Assembly (NCBI GenBank): GCA_963665405.2
Contig: OY762261.2
Coordinates: 1,302,001 to 1,366,000, forward strand
Source: G963665405 sp963665405
GTDB taxonomy: Bacteria; Chloroflexota; Dehalococcoidia; Lucifugimonadales; G963665405
Direction of reading: 5' to 3'
Length of the DNA stretch: 64,000 nt
This document shows positions 37,531-45,929 of the stretch, in pieces (the stretch's first letter is position 1; every line of letters begins with the position of its first letter). Both the position numbers and the translations under genes were made by a program. The notes under the pieces were generated by a model. That model made no database searches and was not told where the DNA came from. It saw only the letters and a program-made list of their open reading frames with translations.

Positions 37531-38615
37531 GCCTCGTACCCGTTCTGGCCGACGATGAAGTCCTCGACCAACTGCCGCGCCTCCTCGTCCGTGTGCTGGA
37601 CGGGCGGCGACTTCATGAAGTAGCTGGACGGCCCGAGGATGGGGCCGCTCAGCCCTCTGTCCTTGGCGATCTTGCAGCAGCGGATGGCGTCGATCACAAC
37701 CCCGGCCGAATTGGGGCTGTCCCACACCTCCAGCTTGAGCTCCACGTTCAACGGCACGTCCCCGAAGCCGACCCCCTCCATCCTGATCTGGCACCACTTG
37801 CGGTCTTCGAGCCACGGCACGTAGTCGCTGGGGCCGATATGGACGTTCTTCGCACCGATCTCGTAGTTGAGCTGCGAGGTCACCGCGTTGGTCTTGGATA
37901 TCTTCTTGGAGTCGAGGCGGTCGCGGTCGAGCATGTTGAGGAAGTCGTTGTTGCCGCCGAAGTTCAGTTGATATGAGCGGTCGAGCCTGACCCCGCGATC
38001 CATGAAGAGGCGGGTGAGGACCCGGTGTACGATCGTCGCGCCCACCTGGGACTTGATGTCGTCCCCGATTATAGGTGCTCCGGCCTCTCTGAACCGGTGC
38101 TGCCAGTAGTCGTCCCGTCCGCTGGCGATGAAGACAGGGATGCAGTTGATGAAGCCGCAGCCGGCGGCCAGCACCTGCTCCACGTACCACTTGGTCGCCT
38201 CCTCGGACCCGACGGGCAGGTAGTTGATGACTACGTCCGCCTGCCGCTCCTTCAGGATGCCCACGATGTCCTCGGTAGGCCCGGAGGCTTTGGGGATAGA
38301 GTCCGCGGTGTACTTTCCGATCCCGTCGTGCGTCATTCCCCGCTGGACCTTCACGCCCAGATGCGGAACCTCGGCGAACTTGATCGTGTTGTTGGGCTTG
38401 GCGAAGATAGCCTCCGACAGGTCCGCGCCGACCTTGTTGGCGTCGACGTCGAAGGCCCCGACGAAGTTGATGTCGCCGATGCCGTACTCGCCCAGGATCG
38501 GGTGCATCAGTCCCGGGATCAGCGCACTGCTGGCGTCGGCATACTTGTGAACTCCCTGAACGAGGGCCGAAGCGCAGTTACCGACCCCCAGAATAACTAC
38601 ATTGATATTTCCCAA
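37527..38615 (-). CDS. ino1: myo-inositol-1(3)-phosphate synthase
   Basis: 362 residues. It converts glucose 6-phosphate to myo-inositol 3-phosphate with bound NAD. The N-terminus NVVILGVGNCASALVQGV is the NAD loop of the actinobacterial/archaeal short form. YLPVGSEEATKWYVEQ and IGDDIKSQVGATIVHR are conserved, as are LNFGGNNDFLNMLD and LKLEVWDSPNSAGVVIDAIR. Start is TTG with GAGGAGG 9 bases upstream. First gene of an apparent operon, with a good promoter about 100 bases before it. Confidence 0.95.
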   Translation of the reverse strand: MGNINVVILGVGNCASALVQGVHKYADASSALIPGLMHPILGEYGIGDINFVGAFDVDANKVGADLSEAIFAKPNNTIKFAEVPHLGVKVQRGMTHDGIGKYTADSIPKASGPTEDIVGILKERQADVVINYLPVGSEEATKWYVEQVLAAGCGFINCIPVFIASGRDDYWQHRFREAGAPIIGDDIKSQVGATIVHRVLTRLFMDRGVRLDRSYQLNFGGNNDFLNMLDRDRLDSKKISKTNAVTSQLNYEIGAKNVHIGPSDYVPWLEDRKWCQIRMEGVGFGDVPLNVELKLEVWDSPNSAGVVIDAIRCCKIAKDRGLSGPILGPSSYFMKSPPVQHTDEEARQLVEDFIVGQNGYEA

Positions 38616-38714
38616 TAGGTTATCCTCCTCGTCGCCACAGCAAGCCGGCCTTTTGCCGGCCCAGAATGTTCCGAACGCCTGTGCGGTGGGGTCGATCCCT
38701 GGTGACGACGCCTG

Positions 38715-38743
38715 ATTGTAGCAGCTTGTACATCGCCATACAA
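38715..38743 (-). promoter_or_regulatory. promoter of the ino1 operon
   Basis: Minus strand: TTGTAT, 17 bases, TACAAT, about 100 bases before the ino1 start. Confidence 0.55.
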
Positions 38744-38848
38744 GCCTCCGGAGAGTTCCAGGAAGGCGCAGGTGCCGATGGCACCACCGAGGGGGCTCAG
38801 AGAGGCCGAACGGAGCGCCGACAGCGCCTCTCGGGGCGCTCCCCGGTC

Positions 38849-40096
38849 TCAGATCACTCCGGCGCTCTTCAGCCGGATCAGCTCGTCGGAGCCGAGCCCG
38901 AGCATCCGGGAGAGCACCTCGTCTGTGTGCTCCCCTCTGAAGGGGGGTGGGCTGACCGTCACGTCGTTGCCGGCGACCTTGATGGGGCAGCCTATGGCCA
39001 GATACGGCCCGCGGCGAGGGTCATCTACCTCGACGATCATCTCCCTTGCCCGCAGATGTGGATCGTCCAGAACCTCGCTCGTGTTCAGCACGGCGCCGCA
39101 GGGTATTCCGACGCCGGTCAGCGTGGCCATCACCTCGCCCTTGGTGAGCGTCGAGGTCCACGCCGCGATCATCGCCTCTACCTCGTCGGGGCGCTCGCCT
39201 CGCGCCTCCTCGGTAGCGTAGCGCTCGTCGCCGATCAGCTCCGACCGGCCCATGATCGCCAGCAGGCTGTCCCACGCCTCGCCGCCGGTCACCATCGTGA
39301 CGTAGTCGTCCGGTCCCCCTGGCTTGCAGGGGAACACCCAGGACGGCATGCCCCAGACCCGGTTACCGGTCCTCTGGACGGGCTCACCCGCGGGCAGGGT
39401 CTCGACCATCCGGATGCGCATCAGGTTGAGGATGCCGTCCTGCATCGAGACCTCGACATACTGGCTCCGGCCAGTGCGGTCCCGCATCCGCAGCGCGGCC
39501 AGGATGCCGATCGCGCAGTGCAGGCCTGTCCCGGAGTCCCCAACTCCGGGCGCTACGAACGTCGGGGGGCCGCCCGGCCCGCCGTTGGCGCTCATAGCTC
39601 CACTCACAGCCTGAGCAATATTCTCGAAGCTCTTCAGTCCGGCGTTGGGGCCGTAGCTGCCGAAGCCCTTGATCGACGCGTACACGATGCCGGGGCTGGC
39701 GCCCCGGAAGGTGTCGTACCCGACGCCGAAGCTCTCCATCCGGCCCGGTCCGTAGTTCTCGACGACCACGTCGCATTCGGCGGCGAGCCGCTTGAAGATC
39801 TGAACGCCCTCCGCCGATTTGAGGTTGAGAGTGATCGCACGCTTGTTGGCGTTGAAGACCAGGTAGTAGAAGCTGTCGACCTCTGGGTCGTGTGCCATCT
39901 CCCACCTGGTACGGTCGCCTACGCCTGGCTCCTCGACCTTGATGACGTCGGCGCCGAGCCATGCCAGGAGCTGCGTGCAGGACGGTCCGGCCTGAACCTG
40001 CGTGACGTCCAGGATCCTTACTCCCGCGAGCGGTGCGCTGCCCGAAGTGTTAGGGTCGGTGTTTTCGCCGGTCATCCCGCCTCTTCGGATCGTCAT
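38849..40096 (-). CDS. CaiB/BaiF family (class III) CoA transferase
   Basis: 415 residues. These enzymes move CoA between acids such as carnitine, formate, oxalate, succinate or aromatic acids. Early LAGVRILDVTQVQAGPSCTQ, then VIKVEEPGVGDRTR and NANKRAITLNLKS are typical. The catalytic aspartate is probably in GVGDSGTGLHCAIGIL. The ATG at 40096 has GGAGG 6 bases upstream and overlaps the TGA of the preceding gene (ATGA), so they are coupled. The substrate is unknown. Confidence 0.92.
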   Translation of the reverse strand: MTIRRGGMTGENTDPNTSGSAPLAGVRILDVTQVQAGPSCTQLLAWLGADVIKVEEPGVGDRTRWEMAHDPEVDSFYYLVFNANKRAITLNLKSAEGVQIFKRLAAECDVVVENYGPGRMESFGVGYDTFRGASPGIVYASIKGFGSYGPNAGLKSFENIAQAVSGAMSANGGPGGPPTFVAPGVGDSGTGLHCAIGILAALRMRDRTGRSQYVEVSMQDGILNLMRIRMVETLPAGEPVQRTGNRVWGMPSWVFPCKPGGPDDYVTMVTGGEAWDSLLAIMGRSELIGDERYATEEARGERPDEVEAMIAAWTSTLTKGEVMATLTGVGIPCGAVLNTSEVLDDPHLRAREMIVEVDDPRRGPYLAIGCPIKVAGNDVTVSPPPFRGEHTDEVLSRMLGLGSDELIRLKSAGVI

Positions 40097-40530
40097 GACG
40101 GCCTCCGGACGAACTCGATCCCTTCTCGCCCGACGTACCGGTCCCGGTAACTTTCGAACAGCTTCAGCCTCTCGGGTTGAAACTCGGTCGGCTTCTCATT
40201 CTCGTCCAGCCACGGGTTGGGGAAGTAGAAGCGGATTACCGTGTTGCCCGCGGCGTCAGACAGCCGAGCGTAGTAGACCTTTGGGAACGCGGTGTGGCCG
40301 TGGTCGGCGGCCTCGACGAATTGGACGCCCTGGGCTCGCGACATGTCGACGTGGGCGTGCCAGCCCTCCTCCTTGATGGTCGCCCACCCGTCCTTGAACT
40401 CGGCCGTCTTGGCTCCGGTCCAGGTCAGCTCGCCGGCCGAGCCGCTGGAGTCGATCACCAACAGCAGCCCGTCGACCTGCAGCAGGTTCGATATCAGCTC
40501 CTGGACAAGGGTCGTCGTCAGATTGTTCAT
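40093..40530 (-). CDS. hypothetical protein, 145 residues
   Basis: Soluble, no signal peptide. The centre reads WHAHVDMSRAQGVQFVEA, then KVYYARLSDAAGNTVIRFYF and PNPWLDENEKPTEFQPERL. The pattern of an aromatic-His pair, a 'FVE' strand and a 'D..G..VIRFYF' strand recalls ChuX/HutX-type haem-utilisation folds, but I cannot support that without a search. Its stop overlaps the start of the CoA transferase, so the two are made from one message. It may be a partner or regulator of that enzyme. Confidence 0.7.
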   Translation of the reverse strand: MNNLTTTLVQELISNLLQVDGLLLVIDSSGSAGELTWTGAKTAEFKDGWATIKEEGWHAHVDMSRAQGVQFVEAADHGHTAFPKVYYARLSDAAGNTVIRFYFPNPWLDENEKPTEFQPERLKLFESYRDRYVGREGIEFVRRPS

Positions 40531-40631
40531 ACGTCTACGGGGGGTTGGGATGGCTCTGTAAGCGCGGGCGCTCTACACCCCATACCCTGTACCCCATCCC
40601 CCGTACCCCATACTCAATGCCCTGCTCCGTA

Positions 40632-41684
40632 CTAGCAGCCAGGCCCTCTTTCCATCGAGTACGGCTGCCACCGCCGAAGGCCGCTCTTCTCGAGCACCGA
40701 GGGGTTCACGCACGTCCTGGGCCAGCGGCCGGTCAGGACCAGTGAGATCTCCTGCCCGACGCGGCGCCGCGTCTCCGGGGCCATCCGCGCCGACGCCGAC
40801 GCGACGTGGGGCGTCAGGATGACGTTCTCCATGTGCAGGAGCGGATTCTCCGGATCGGGCGGCTCCTGCTCCAGCACGTCCAGCGCGGCCCCGGCGATCC
40901 ACCGCTCCTGGAGCGCTCTGATCAGGGCCGACTCCTGGACCGTGGGACCCCGGCCATTGTTGACGAAGATGGCCTGGGGCTTCATCAGGCGGAAGTGCTC
41001 CTCCCTCAGCATGTGTTGCGCCTCGGGGGTCGACGGGGCGTGCATCGAGACGATGTCGGAGCGCTGCAGCAGCTCGGTCAGGCCGACCGGCTCGACGCCG
41101 TACTCGGTCATCTTCAACTCTTCGATATAAGGATCGTAGGCGATCATCCGGACCCCGAAGGGAGCCGCCCTCAACGCGGTTGCTCTCGCGACGTGGCCGA
41201 AGGAGACGAACCCGAGCGTCTGCCCCATCAGCCTCGGGAAACGGGAGAGGAGAGGCCTCCCCTCGCTCCAGCGGCCGTCCCTCACCATCCGGTCCATGAC
41301 GTTGACCCTCCTGAAGCCCGCCAGGATCAGCATTATGGTGTGGTCCGCCACCTCTTCGATGAAGGTGTCGGGGACGTGGGTGACGGGGATCCCGCGAACC
41401 GTGGCCGCGGCAACGTCGACGGAGTCGGCGCCGACGCTTCCGAGCGATATCACCCGGCACTTGTCCAACGAGTCGATGATCTTGCTGGTTATGCGCCGCC
41501 CCCTCGCTATGACGGCGTCGGTGTCACCCGCGGCGGCTATGAACTCGTCCTCGGTCGTGGCCGGGACCTCGACGATAGCGGCGTCTATCGGTCCGAGCGC
41601 TTCCATCTCCAGATCGTACGAGCCCCCGGCAAGGTCGAACGTAACCCCCGTGGGCTTCTGAGTCACAACTTTGAACCTGGCCAT
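40632..41684 (-). CDS. D-isomer-specific 2-hydroxyacid dehydrogenase
   Basis: About 350 residues from the ATG at 41684 (MARFKVVTQKP), which has GGAGG 5 bases upstream. The open frame to 41849 would cross the glmU promoter. It is an NAD-dependent oxidoreductase for D-2-hydroxyacids (glycerate, lactate, phosphoglycerate type). The catalytic set is seen as SLGSVGADSVDVAAA (Arg replaced in this loop), GQTLGFVSFGHVARA for NAD, FVNNGRGPTVQESAL with the Arg, and ILTPHVASAS with the His. It is probably separate from the CoA transferase pair. A 100-base spacer between them has near-repeats of CCCCATACCC. Confidence 0.88.
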   Translation of the reverse strand: MARFKVVTQKPTGVTFDLAGGSYDLEMEALGPIDAAIVEVPATTEDEFIAAAGDTDAVIARGRRITSKIIDSLDKCRVISLGSVGADSVDVAAATVRGIPVTHVPDTFIEEVADHTIMLILAGFRRVNVMDRMVRDGRWSEGRPLLSRFPRLMGQTLGFVSFGHVARATALRAAPFGVRMIAYDPYIEELKMTEYGVEPVGLTELLQRSDIVSMHAPSTPEAQHMLREEHFRLMKPQAIFVNNGRGPTVQESALIRALQERWIAGAALDVLEQEPPDPENPLLHMENVILTPHVASASARMAPETRRRVGQEISLVLTGRWPRTCVNPSVLEKSGLRRWQPYSMERGPGC

Positions 41685-41776
41685 CCATGCCTCCGTGTAG
41701 CTCGTCCTGAGAAGTCCGGGCTTAGGATACGTGACCATCGGGGACGCTGTCCATAGCTTCGACGCTGTTCCCGCGC

Positions 41777-41806
41777 TTGACACGGGCTCCACGGCGTTGA
41801 TACGAT
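41777..41806 (+). promoter_or_regulatory. promoter of glmU
   Basis: TTGACA, 18 bases, TACGAT; transcription would begin near 41813, about 90 bases before the glmU ATG. Confidence 0.65.
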
Positions 41807-41862
41807 AGCACTGAAGTGGACGACCCCTCCGAGAAACGTCTGTAGCCATCGATGGAACTTTG

Positions 41863-41897
41863 AACGCCCGGCAGTGCGCCAGGCGTTTTGTATTTTA
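41863..41897 (+). terminator. terminator-like hairpin in the glmU leader
   Basis: AACGCC pairs with GGCGTT and GGC with GCC inside it (one mismatch), followed by TTTTGTATTTT. It lies between the promoter and the ribosome site of glmU, so it may attenuate transcription. Confidence 0.5.
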
Positions 41898-41903
41898 GGA
41901 GAG

Positions 41904-43268
41904 ATGGGAACTCAAGCGGCAGTGGTCCTGGCGGCCGGTAAAGGCACCAGGATGAGGTCCGATACCCCGAAGGTGCTCCACCGGGTCTGCGGCCGGGGAA
42001 TGGCCTGGCTCGTGGTCGACGCCGCGAGGGCCGCCGGATTCGCGCCGATCGTCGTTGTAGTCTCCCCCGACTCCGGTGCCATCAAAGATGCCCTCGGCGA
42101 CCAGGTTACCTACGTCGAGCAGGCCGAGCCCCTCGGGAGCGGCCATGCTCTGCAACAGGCAGAGGGTGCGTTGAGGAACGCCCAGAGCGTAGCCGTCCTG
42201 TACGGCGACGTTCCTCTGATCCAGTCCTCTACTCTCCGCCGCATGATGGACCTTCATCTGGCCGAGGGCGCCAGCGTTACCCTCCTCACCGCGACTCTGG
42301 AAGACCCGGACGGCCTCGGCCGCATCACCAGGGACTCCTCGGGCAAGATCACCGGCATCGTCGAGGACAATGAGACAGACGAGTCGACACGGTCCATCAC
42401 CGAAGTCAACGGCGGGATGTACTGCTTTCGCGGCGCCTGGCTCTGGCCCGGACTGGGAGGACTCGGAGCGTCCAGCGGGGGTGAAGTCTACCTGACAGAC
42501 CTCGTTGCAGCGGCGGTCCAGGGGAAAGCAACCGTCGTCTCGATGGAGGCGCCCGGCTCACAGGAGACTCTGGGCGTGAACTCTCGCCCGCAGCTTGCGG
42601 AGGCCGAGAGGGTCCTGCTCGAGCGTATCCGCGAGAGGTGGATGACGAACGGCGTGACGATGCCCGACCCGGCCACGGTTTACATCGGCCACTCCGTCGA
42701 GCTGGACCGCGACACCACTATTTTGCCGAACACGCATCTTGCGGGAGACACGCAAATCGGACGGCGATGCGAGATCGGGCCCAACACGATCATCTCCGAC
42801 AGCTCTATCGGCAATGGGTGCCGGGTCGTCGCGTCGATGGTCGAGATGTCTGTCATAGAGGACGACGTCCACATAGGACCGTTCAGCCACATCCGGCCCG
42901 GCAGCCACCTGGAGCAGCGGGTTCACATCGGCAACTTTGCCGAGGTCAGCCGGACCCGTCTGGGGTCCGGGACGAAGGTTTCCCACTTCGGATACCTGGG
43001 AGATGCCTCGGTCGGAGCCCACGCGAACATCGGCGCAGGCACCGTCACCTGCAACTACGACGGTGAGGAGAAGCACCGGACAGTCATAGGGAGTGGGGCG
43101 TTCATAGGCTCGGATTCGATGCTGGTGGCTCCGGTCGACATAGGTGAGGGCTCCTCCACGGGCGCGGGCGCGGTCGTGACCAGGGACGTCCCCCCGGATC
43201 ACCTGGCGGTAGGGATTCCGGCCCGGAACCGCCCGAAGCGAAAGAAGAAGAGGGGCGGGGACCCGTGA
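41904..43268 (+). CDS. glmU: bifunctional UDP-N-acetylglucosamine pyrophosphorylase / glucosamine-1-phosphate acetyltransferase
   Basis: 454 residues. The N-terminal uridyltransferase has LAAGKGTRMRSDTPKVLH and YGDVPLI. The C-terminal left-handed beta-helix acetyltransferase has the hexapeptide repeats and the active-site segment GNFAEVSRTRLGSGTKVSHFGYLGDA, quoted here in part as GTKVSHFGYLGDA. It makes UDP-GlcNAc for peptidoglycan and other glycans. The ATG at 41904 follows AGGAGAG; the open frame starts earlier but lacks a site. The tail RPKRKKKRGG is unusually basic. Confidence 0.95.
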   Translation: MGTQAAVVLAAGKGTRMRSDTPKVLHRVCGRGMAWLVVDAARAAGFAPIVVVVSPDSGAIKDALGDQVTYVEQAEPLGSGHALQQAEGALRNAQSVAVLYGDVPLIQSSTLRRMMDLHLAEGASVTLLTATLEDPDGLGRITRDSSGKITGIVEDNETDESTRSITEVNGGMYCFRGAWLWPGLGGLGASSGGEVYLTDLVAAAVQGKATVVSMEAPGSQETLGVNSRPQLAEAERVLLERIRERWMTNGVTMPDPATVYIGHSVELDRDTTILPNTHLAGDTQIGRRCEIGPNTIISDSSIGNGCRVVASMVEMSVIEDDVHIGPFSHIRPGSHLEQRVHIGNFAEVSRTRLGSGTKVSHFGYLGDASVGAHANIGAGTVTCNYDGEEKHRTVIGSGAFIGSDSMLVAPVDIGEGSSTGAGAVVTRDVPPDHLAVGIPARNRPKRKKKRGGDP

Positions 43269-43306
43269 TCGGTGAGGCAGGCGGGCCTGGAGCAGGTTGA
43301 GAAGAG

Positions 43307-44587
43307 TTGGACAGCGATAGCGCCTTATCAGCCTTAGCGCTGACGGTTTCACTGGCATTCTTCATCGGGGCGTCGCTCGGCGAGGCCAGCCTGGCCTCAG
43401 TGCGCCGGGAGCGGGCGCAAATGCTCGTGGCCCAGGACGTCCCCGGAGCGGCAGCTCTCGAGCTTCTGTGGTCCAGGCCGATGGGCCCGGCGGGCTCGCT
43501 GTCCGTCACAAAGTTCCTCGCGCTCAGCTCGAGCCTCCTTTCCGCGGTCTCCCTGGTACTTGCGTCGTCGAGTGGCGGCTGGATCCTGGTCCCACCGGCA
43601 TCGGCGGGCCTGGCACTGCTTCTGGGCGCGGTTCACACGCTGTCGAAGCCCCTGGCCTACAGGTACGGCGAAGGCATCGCTCTCAAGATAGCGCTTCCGG
43701 TGCGGGCCCTGTCCTGGCTTCTTGAACCTGTGCTGAAGGCCGAGGCGGCCATCTCGCGTAGGCCCCACGGCAACGGCGTTCTGGAGGCGGACCCCGCGCA
43801 GGAGGTGGTTCCGGCGGACCTGGGCCTCGCAATCGACTCCGACGGCGAGCCGCTCGACGAGCGCGAGATGAGGATGATCCGAGGCGTCGTCCTGCAGGAC
43901 AAGACCACCGCCAGAGAGATCATGGTGCCCAGGGTCGACATAGTGGCGATGGAGATCGGCACGTCAAGGTCAGAGCTGGCAGACCGGATGGTCGAGAGCG
44001 GTCACAGCAGAGTGCCTGTCTTCAACGGGAGCCTCGACCAGATCGAGGGCGTCGCCTATGCCAGGGACATCCTGCGCGTCCTCAGCGGCGACGGGAGCGC
44101 CTCTGCCGTAGTCGGGCCCGACCTGCTCCGCCCCGCGCTCTTCATCCCCGAGTCCAAGAGCCTCAGGGAGCTGCTGGACGAGTTCCAGACGACCCGGGTC
44201 CACATGGCCATCGTCATCGACGAGTATGGTGGCGTCTCCGGCCTGGTGACCATCGAGGACCTTCTCGAGGAGATCGTCGGGGAGATTCGAGACGAGTTCG
44301 ACGTCGGAGAGGCCGAGGTCCAGAGGGTGGCCGACAGCGAGTTCATGATCGACGCGCGAGTGGGCATCGACGACCTCAAGGACCTTCTGGCGGTCGACCT
44401 GGAGGGCGAAGGCTTCGACACGCTGGGAGGCTTCGTCTACGACCGGCTGGGCAAGATACCCAGTACCGGAGACGTCGTCGAGCACGACGGGCTCCGCATA
44501 GAGGTCGTTACTGTCGTAGGGCGCCGCCTGAAGAAGCTTCGGGTGCTCCGGACGGCGTCGCCCGCCGTGACGGAGTCCGAAGGGTAA
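43307..44587 (+). CDS. CNNM/HlyC-CorC family protein (DUF21-CBS-CorC_HlyC)
   Basis: 426 residues. The first 130 or so hold three to four membrane helices of the DUF21/CNNM type. A CBS-domain pair follows (about 205-320; MVPRVDIVAMEIGTSRSEL, then VHMAIVIDEYGGVSGLVTIEDLLEEIVGEI in parts). A CorC_HlyC domain (about 340-420; FDTLGGFVYDRLGKIP) closes the protein. Relatives move or sense Mg2+ or Co2+, or are simply called haemolysin-like. Start is TTG with GAGAAGAG immediately before it. It follows glmU by 38 bases. Confidence 0.88.
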   Translation: MDSDSALSALALTVSLAFFIGASLGEASLASVRRERAQMLVAQDVPGAAALELLWSRPMGPAGSLSVTKFLALSSSLLSAVSLVLASSSGGWILVPPASAGLALLLGAVHTLSKPLAYRYGEGIALKIALPVRALSWLLEPVLKAEAAISRRPHGNGVLEADPAQEVVPADLGLAIDSDGEPLDEREMRMIRGVVLQDKTTAREIMVPRVDIVAMEIGTSRSELADRMVESGHSRVPVFNGSLDQIEGVAYARDILRVLSGDGSASAVVGPDLLRPALFIPESKSLRELLDEFQTTRVHMAIVIDEYGGVSGLVTIEDLLEEIVGEIRDEFDVGEAEVQRVADSEFMIDARVGIDDLKDLLAVDLEGEGFDTLGGFVYDRLGKIPSTGDVVEHDGLRIEVVTVVGRRLKKLRVLRTASPAVTESEG

Positions 44588-44630
44588 GCGACGCTCTCAA
44601 GCGGCTGCGAGCCACGGGTTCTTCTGAGAG

Positions 44631-45548
44631 CTACTTCTCGACAACTATCAGGAGCGGCGCCGTCGCCTCCGACCCCATGTCTCCGGTTGCCAGCATCGTG
44701 TAGATCCCTGGGTCTAGATCGATGAAGACCTCGACCGTGAGCGCACCTGAGGCGTTGGCCTGGCGAGCGACGAGGATCTCCGGACCCCCGACGACCGACA
44801 GTACGACGTTCTCGAAGGGCCTGAAGCCTGAGCCCCAGACTATCGTCTCCTCTCCGCTGATCGTCTTTGCGGCGATCAGGCTCGTCGAAGGCGAAGGTGC
44901 CGGAGGAACCGGCGTCGGGGTCGGCGAAGCGGTTGGAGTGGGAGTCGGTGGCCGCTCGGGGACGATCATGACTGGAACACTGGCCCTGCTGCCGCCGCCG
45001 CCGACCGCGATCAACGTATAGACGTTACCAAGCACTATCCGCGAGGCGACCCGGTCGTCTGCCCCGATCCGAGTAAACAGAGCCCTGAAGGCCCCACCCG
45101 TGCCGGCCGCCGTGTCGCCGATCACCGGCTGTAGGAACTGGTCTATCTCCAGCTGAATCGTTATCGACTCGCCCGGCCTGAAGCCGGAGCCCCATACCTC
45201 GAGCGGCTCGTTGAGAGTGACCTCTTGCGAGACCAGGGAGATGCCGGCCTCGGATTGGGGAGCGTCCTTGCCGACCGGACCGGAGGGTCCGGGGACTCCA
45301 GGAACCCCAGCCGAACCGGGCCTCCCGGGGCTCCCGGTCGCCCCCTCCAGTCCGCGCTCCCCCTGTTCTCCGCTAACCCCCTGGGCGCCGGGTGGTCCCG
45401 TAGACCCCTGGGAACCGGGCAGACCCACAGGCCCCTGTGGACCCTCTGACCCGGTGCATCCCACGGCGGCTAGAGCGAGAGCGGCGACAAGCAGTACGAG
45501 GGCTATCGAGCCCGTTCGGGGGAGGTGGCCTCTCATCTGATCCCTCAC
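44631..45548 (-). CDS. collagen-like lipoprotein with two C-terminal WGSGF modules
   Basis: 305 residues. A lipoprotein signal ends in AAVGC, then about 65 residues of Gly-x-y collagen repeats (GPQGPVGLPGSQGSTGPPG at the start), long enough to form a triple helix. Two copies of a roughly 85-residue beta-rich module follow, each with VWGSGFRP at its start and a GS-A-PVMIV or GSEATAPLLIVVE end. They are separated by a Pro/Thr linker (PTPTPTASPTPTPVPPAP). The same module occurs once in the protein at 45930. A surface-exposed, trimeric stalk is likely. I do not recognise the module by name. Confidence 0.85.
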   Translation of the reverse strand: MRDQMRGHLPRTGSIALVLLVAALALAAVGCTGSEGPQGPVGLPGSQGSTGPPGAQGVSGEQGERGLEGATGSPGRPGSAGVPGVPGPSGPVGKDAPQSEAGISLVSQEVTLNEPLEVWGSGFRPGESITIQLEIDQFLQPVIGDTAAGTGGAFRALFTRIGADDRVASRIVLGNVYTLIAVGGGGSRASVPVMIVPERPPTPTPTASPTPTPVPPAPSPSTSLIAAKTISGEETIVWGSGFRPFENVVLSVVGGPEILVARQANASGALTVEVFIDLDPGIYTMLATGDMGSEATAPLLIVVEK

Positions 45549-45823
45549 AATTGAGTGCTAGCGGTCTCTGGGCCGGGCTGCGGGTTCGCCGACCGGCCGA
45601 CGGACCGGGTTTCCGTCCAGAGCCTATACCAAGCCCGGCAGGCTCAACGACACTCGGCCGGTATCCACCGGGGACAACCGAAAGTCGCTGGCCTGCACAG
45701 ACAACTCCGACTGACCGATTCGGGGTGGACGACCGTTAGCCTACGCTCCACGCCGAGGGAGACGAGAGACCGGGAAGCGTCCGACGGCCTGGCAGGTCCT
45801 CGGCGCGCCTGCCCATACGAAAA

Positions 45824-45852
45824 GCCCCCGCACGTGACACACGTGCGGGGGC
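45824..45852 (-). terminator. intrinsic terminator of the second collagen-like gene
   Basis: A perfect 13-base-pair palindromic stem (GCCCCCGCACGTG/CACGTGCGGGGGC) with a 3-base loop; on the minus strand it is followed by TTTTCG. The rest of 45549-45929 holds no gene I can support. Confidence 0.8.
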
Positions 45853-45929
45853 CTCTTCACATTCTCAACCAGTCCGAAGTGCCATTTAGCCCTCAGCCGG
45901 CCCGTGCCGCCTGCTGGCAGCGGCGTGTC

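Noticed and set aside
36304..38190. A single 628-residue reading frame over the glycosyltransferase and part of ino1
   Set aside because: The first 220 residues are an out-of-frame shadow of ino1; the glycosyltransferase begins at the GTG at 37530 that overlaps the ino1 stop.
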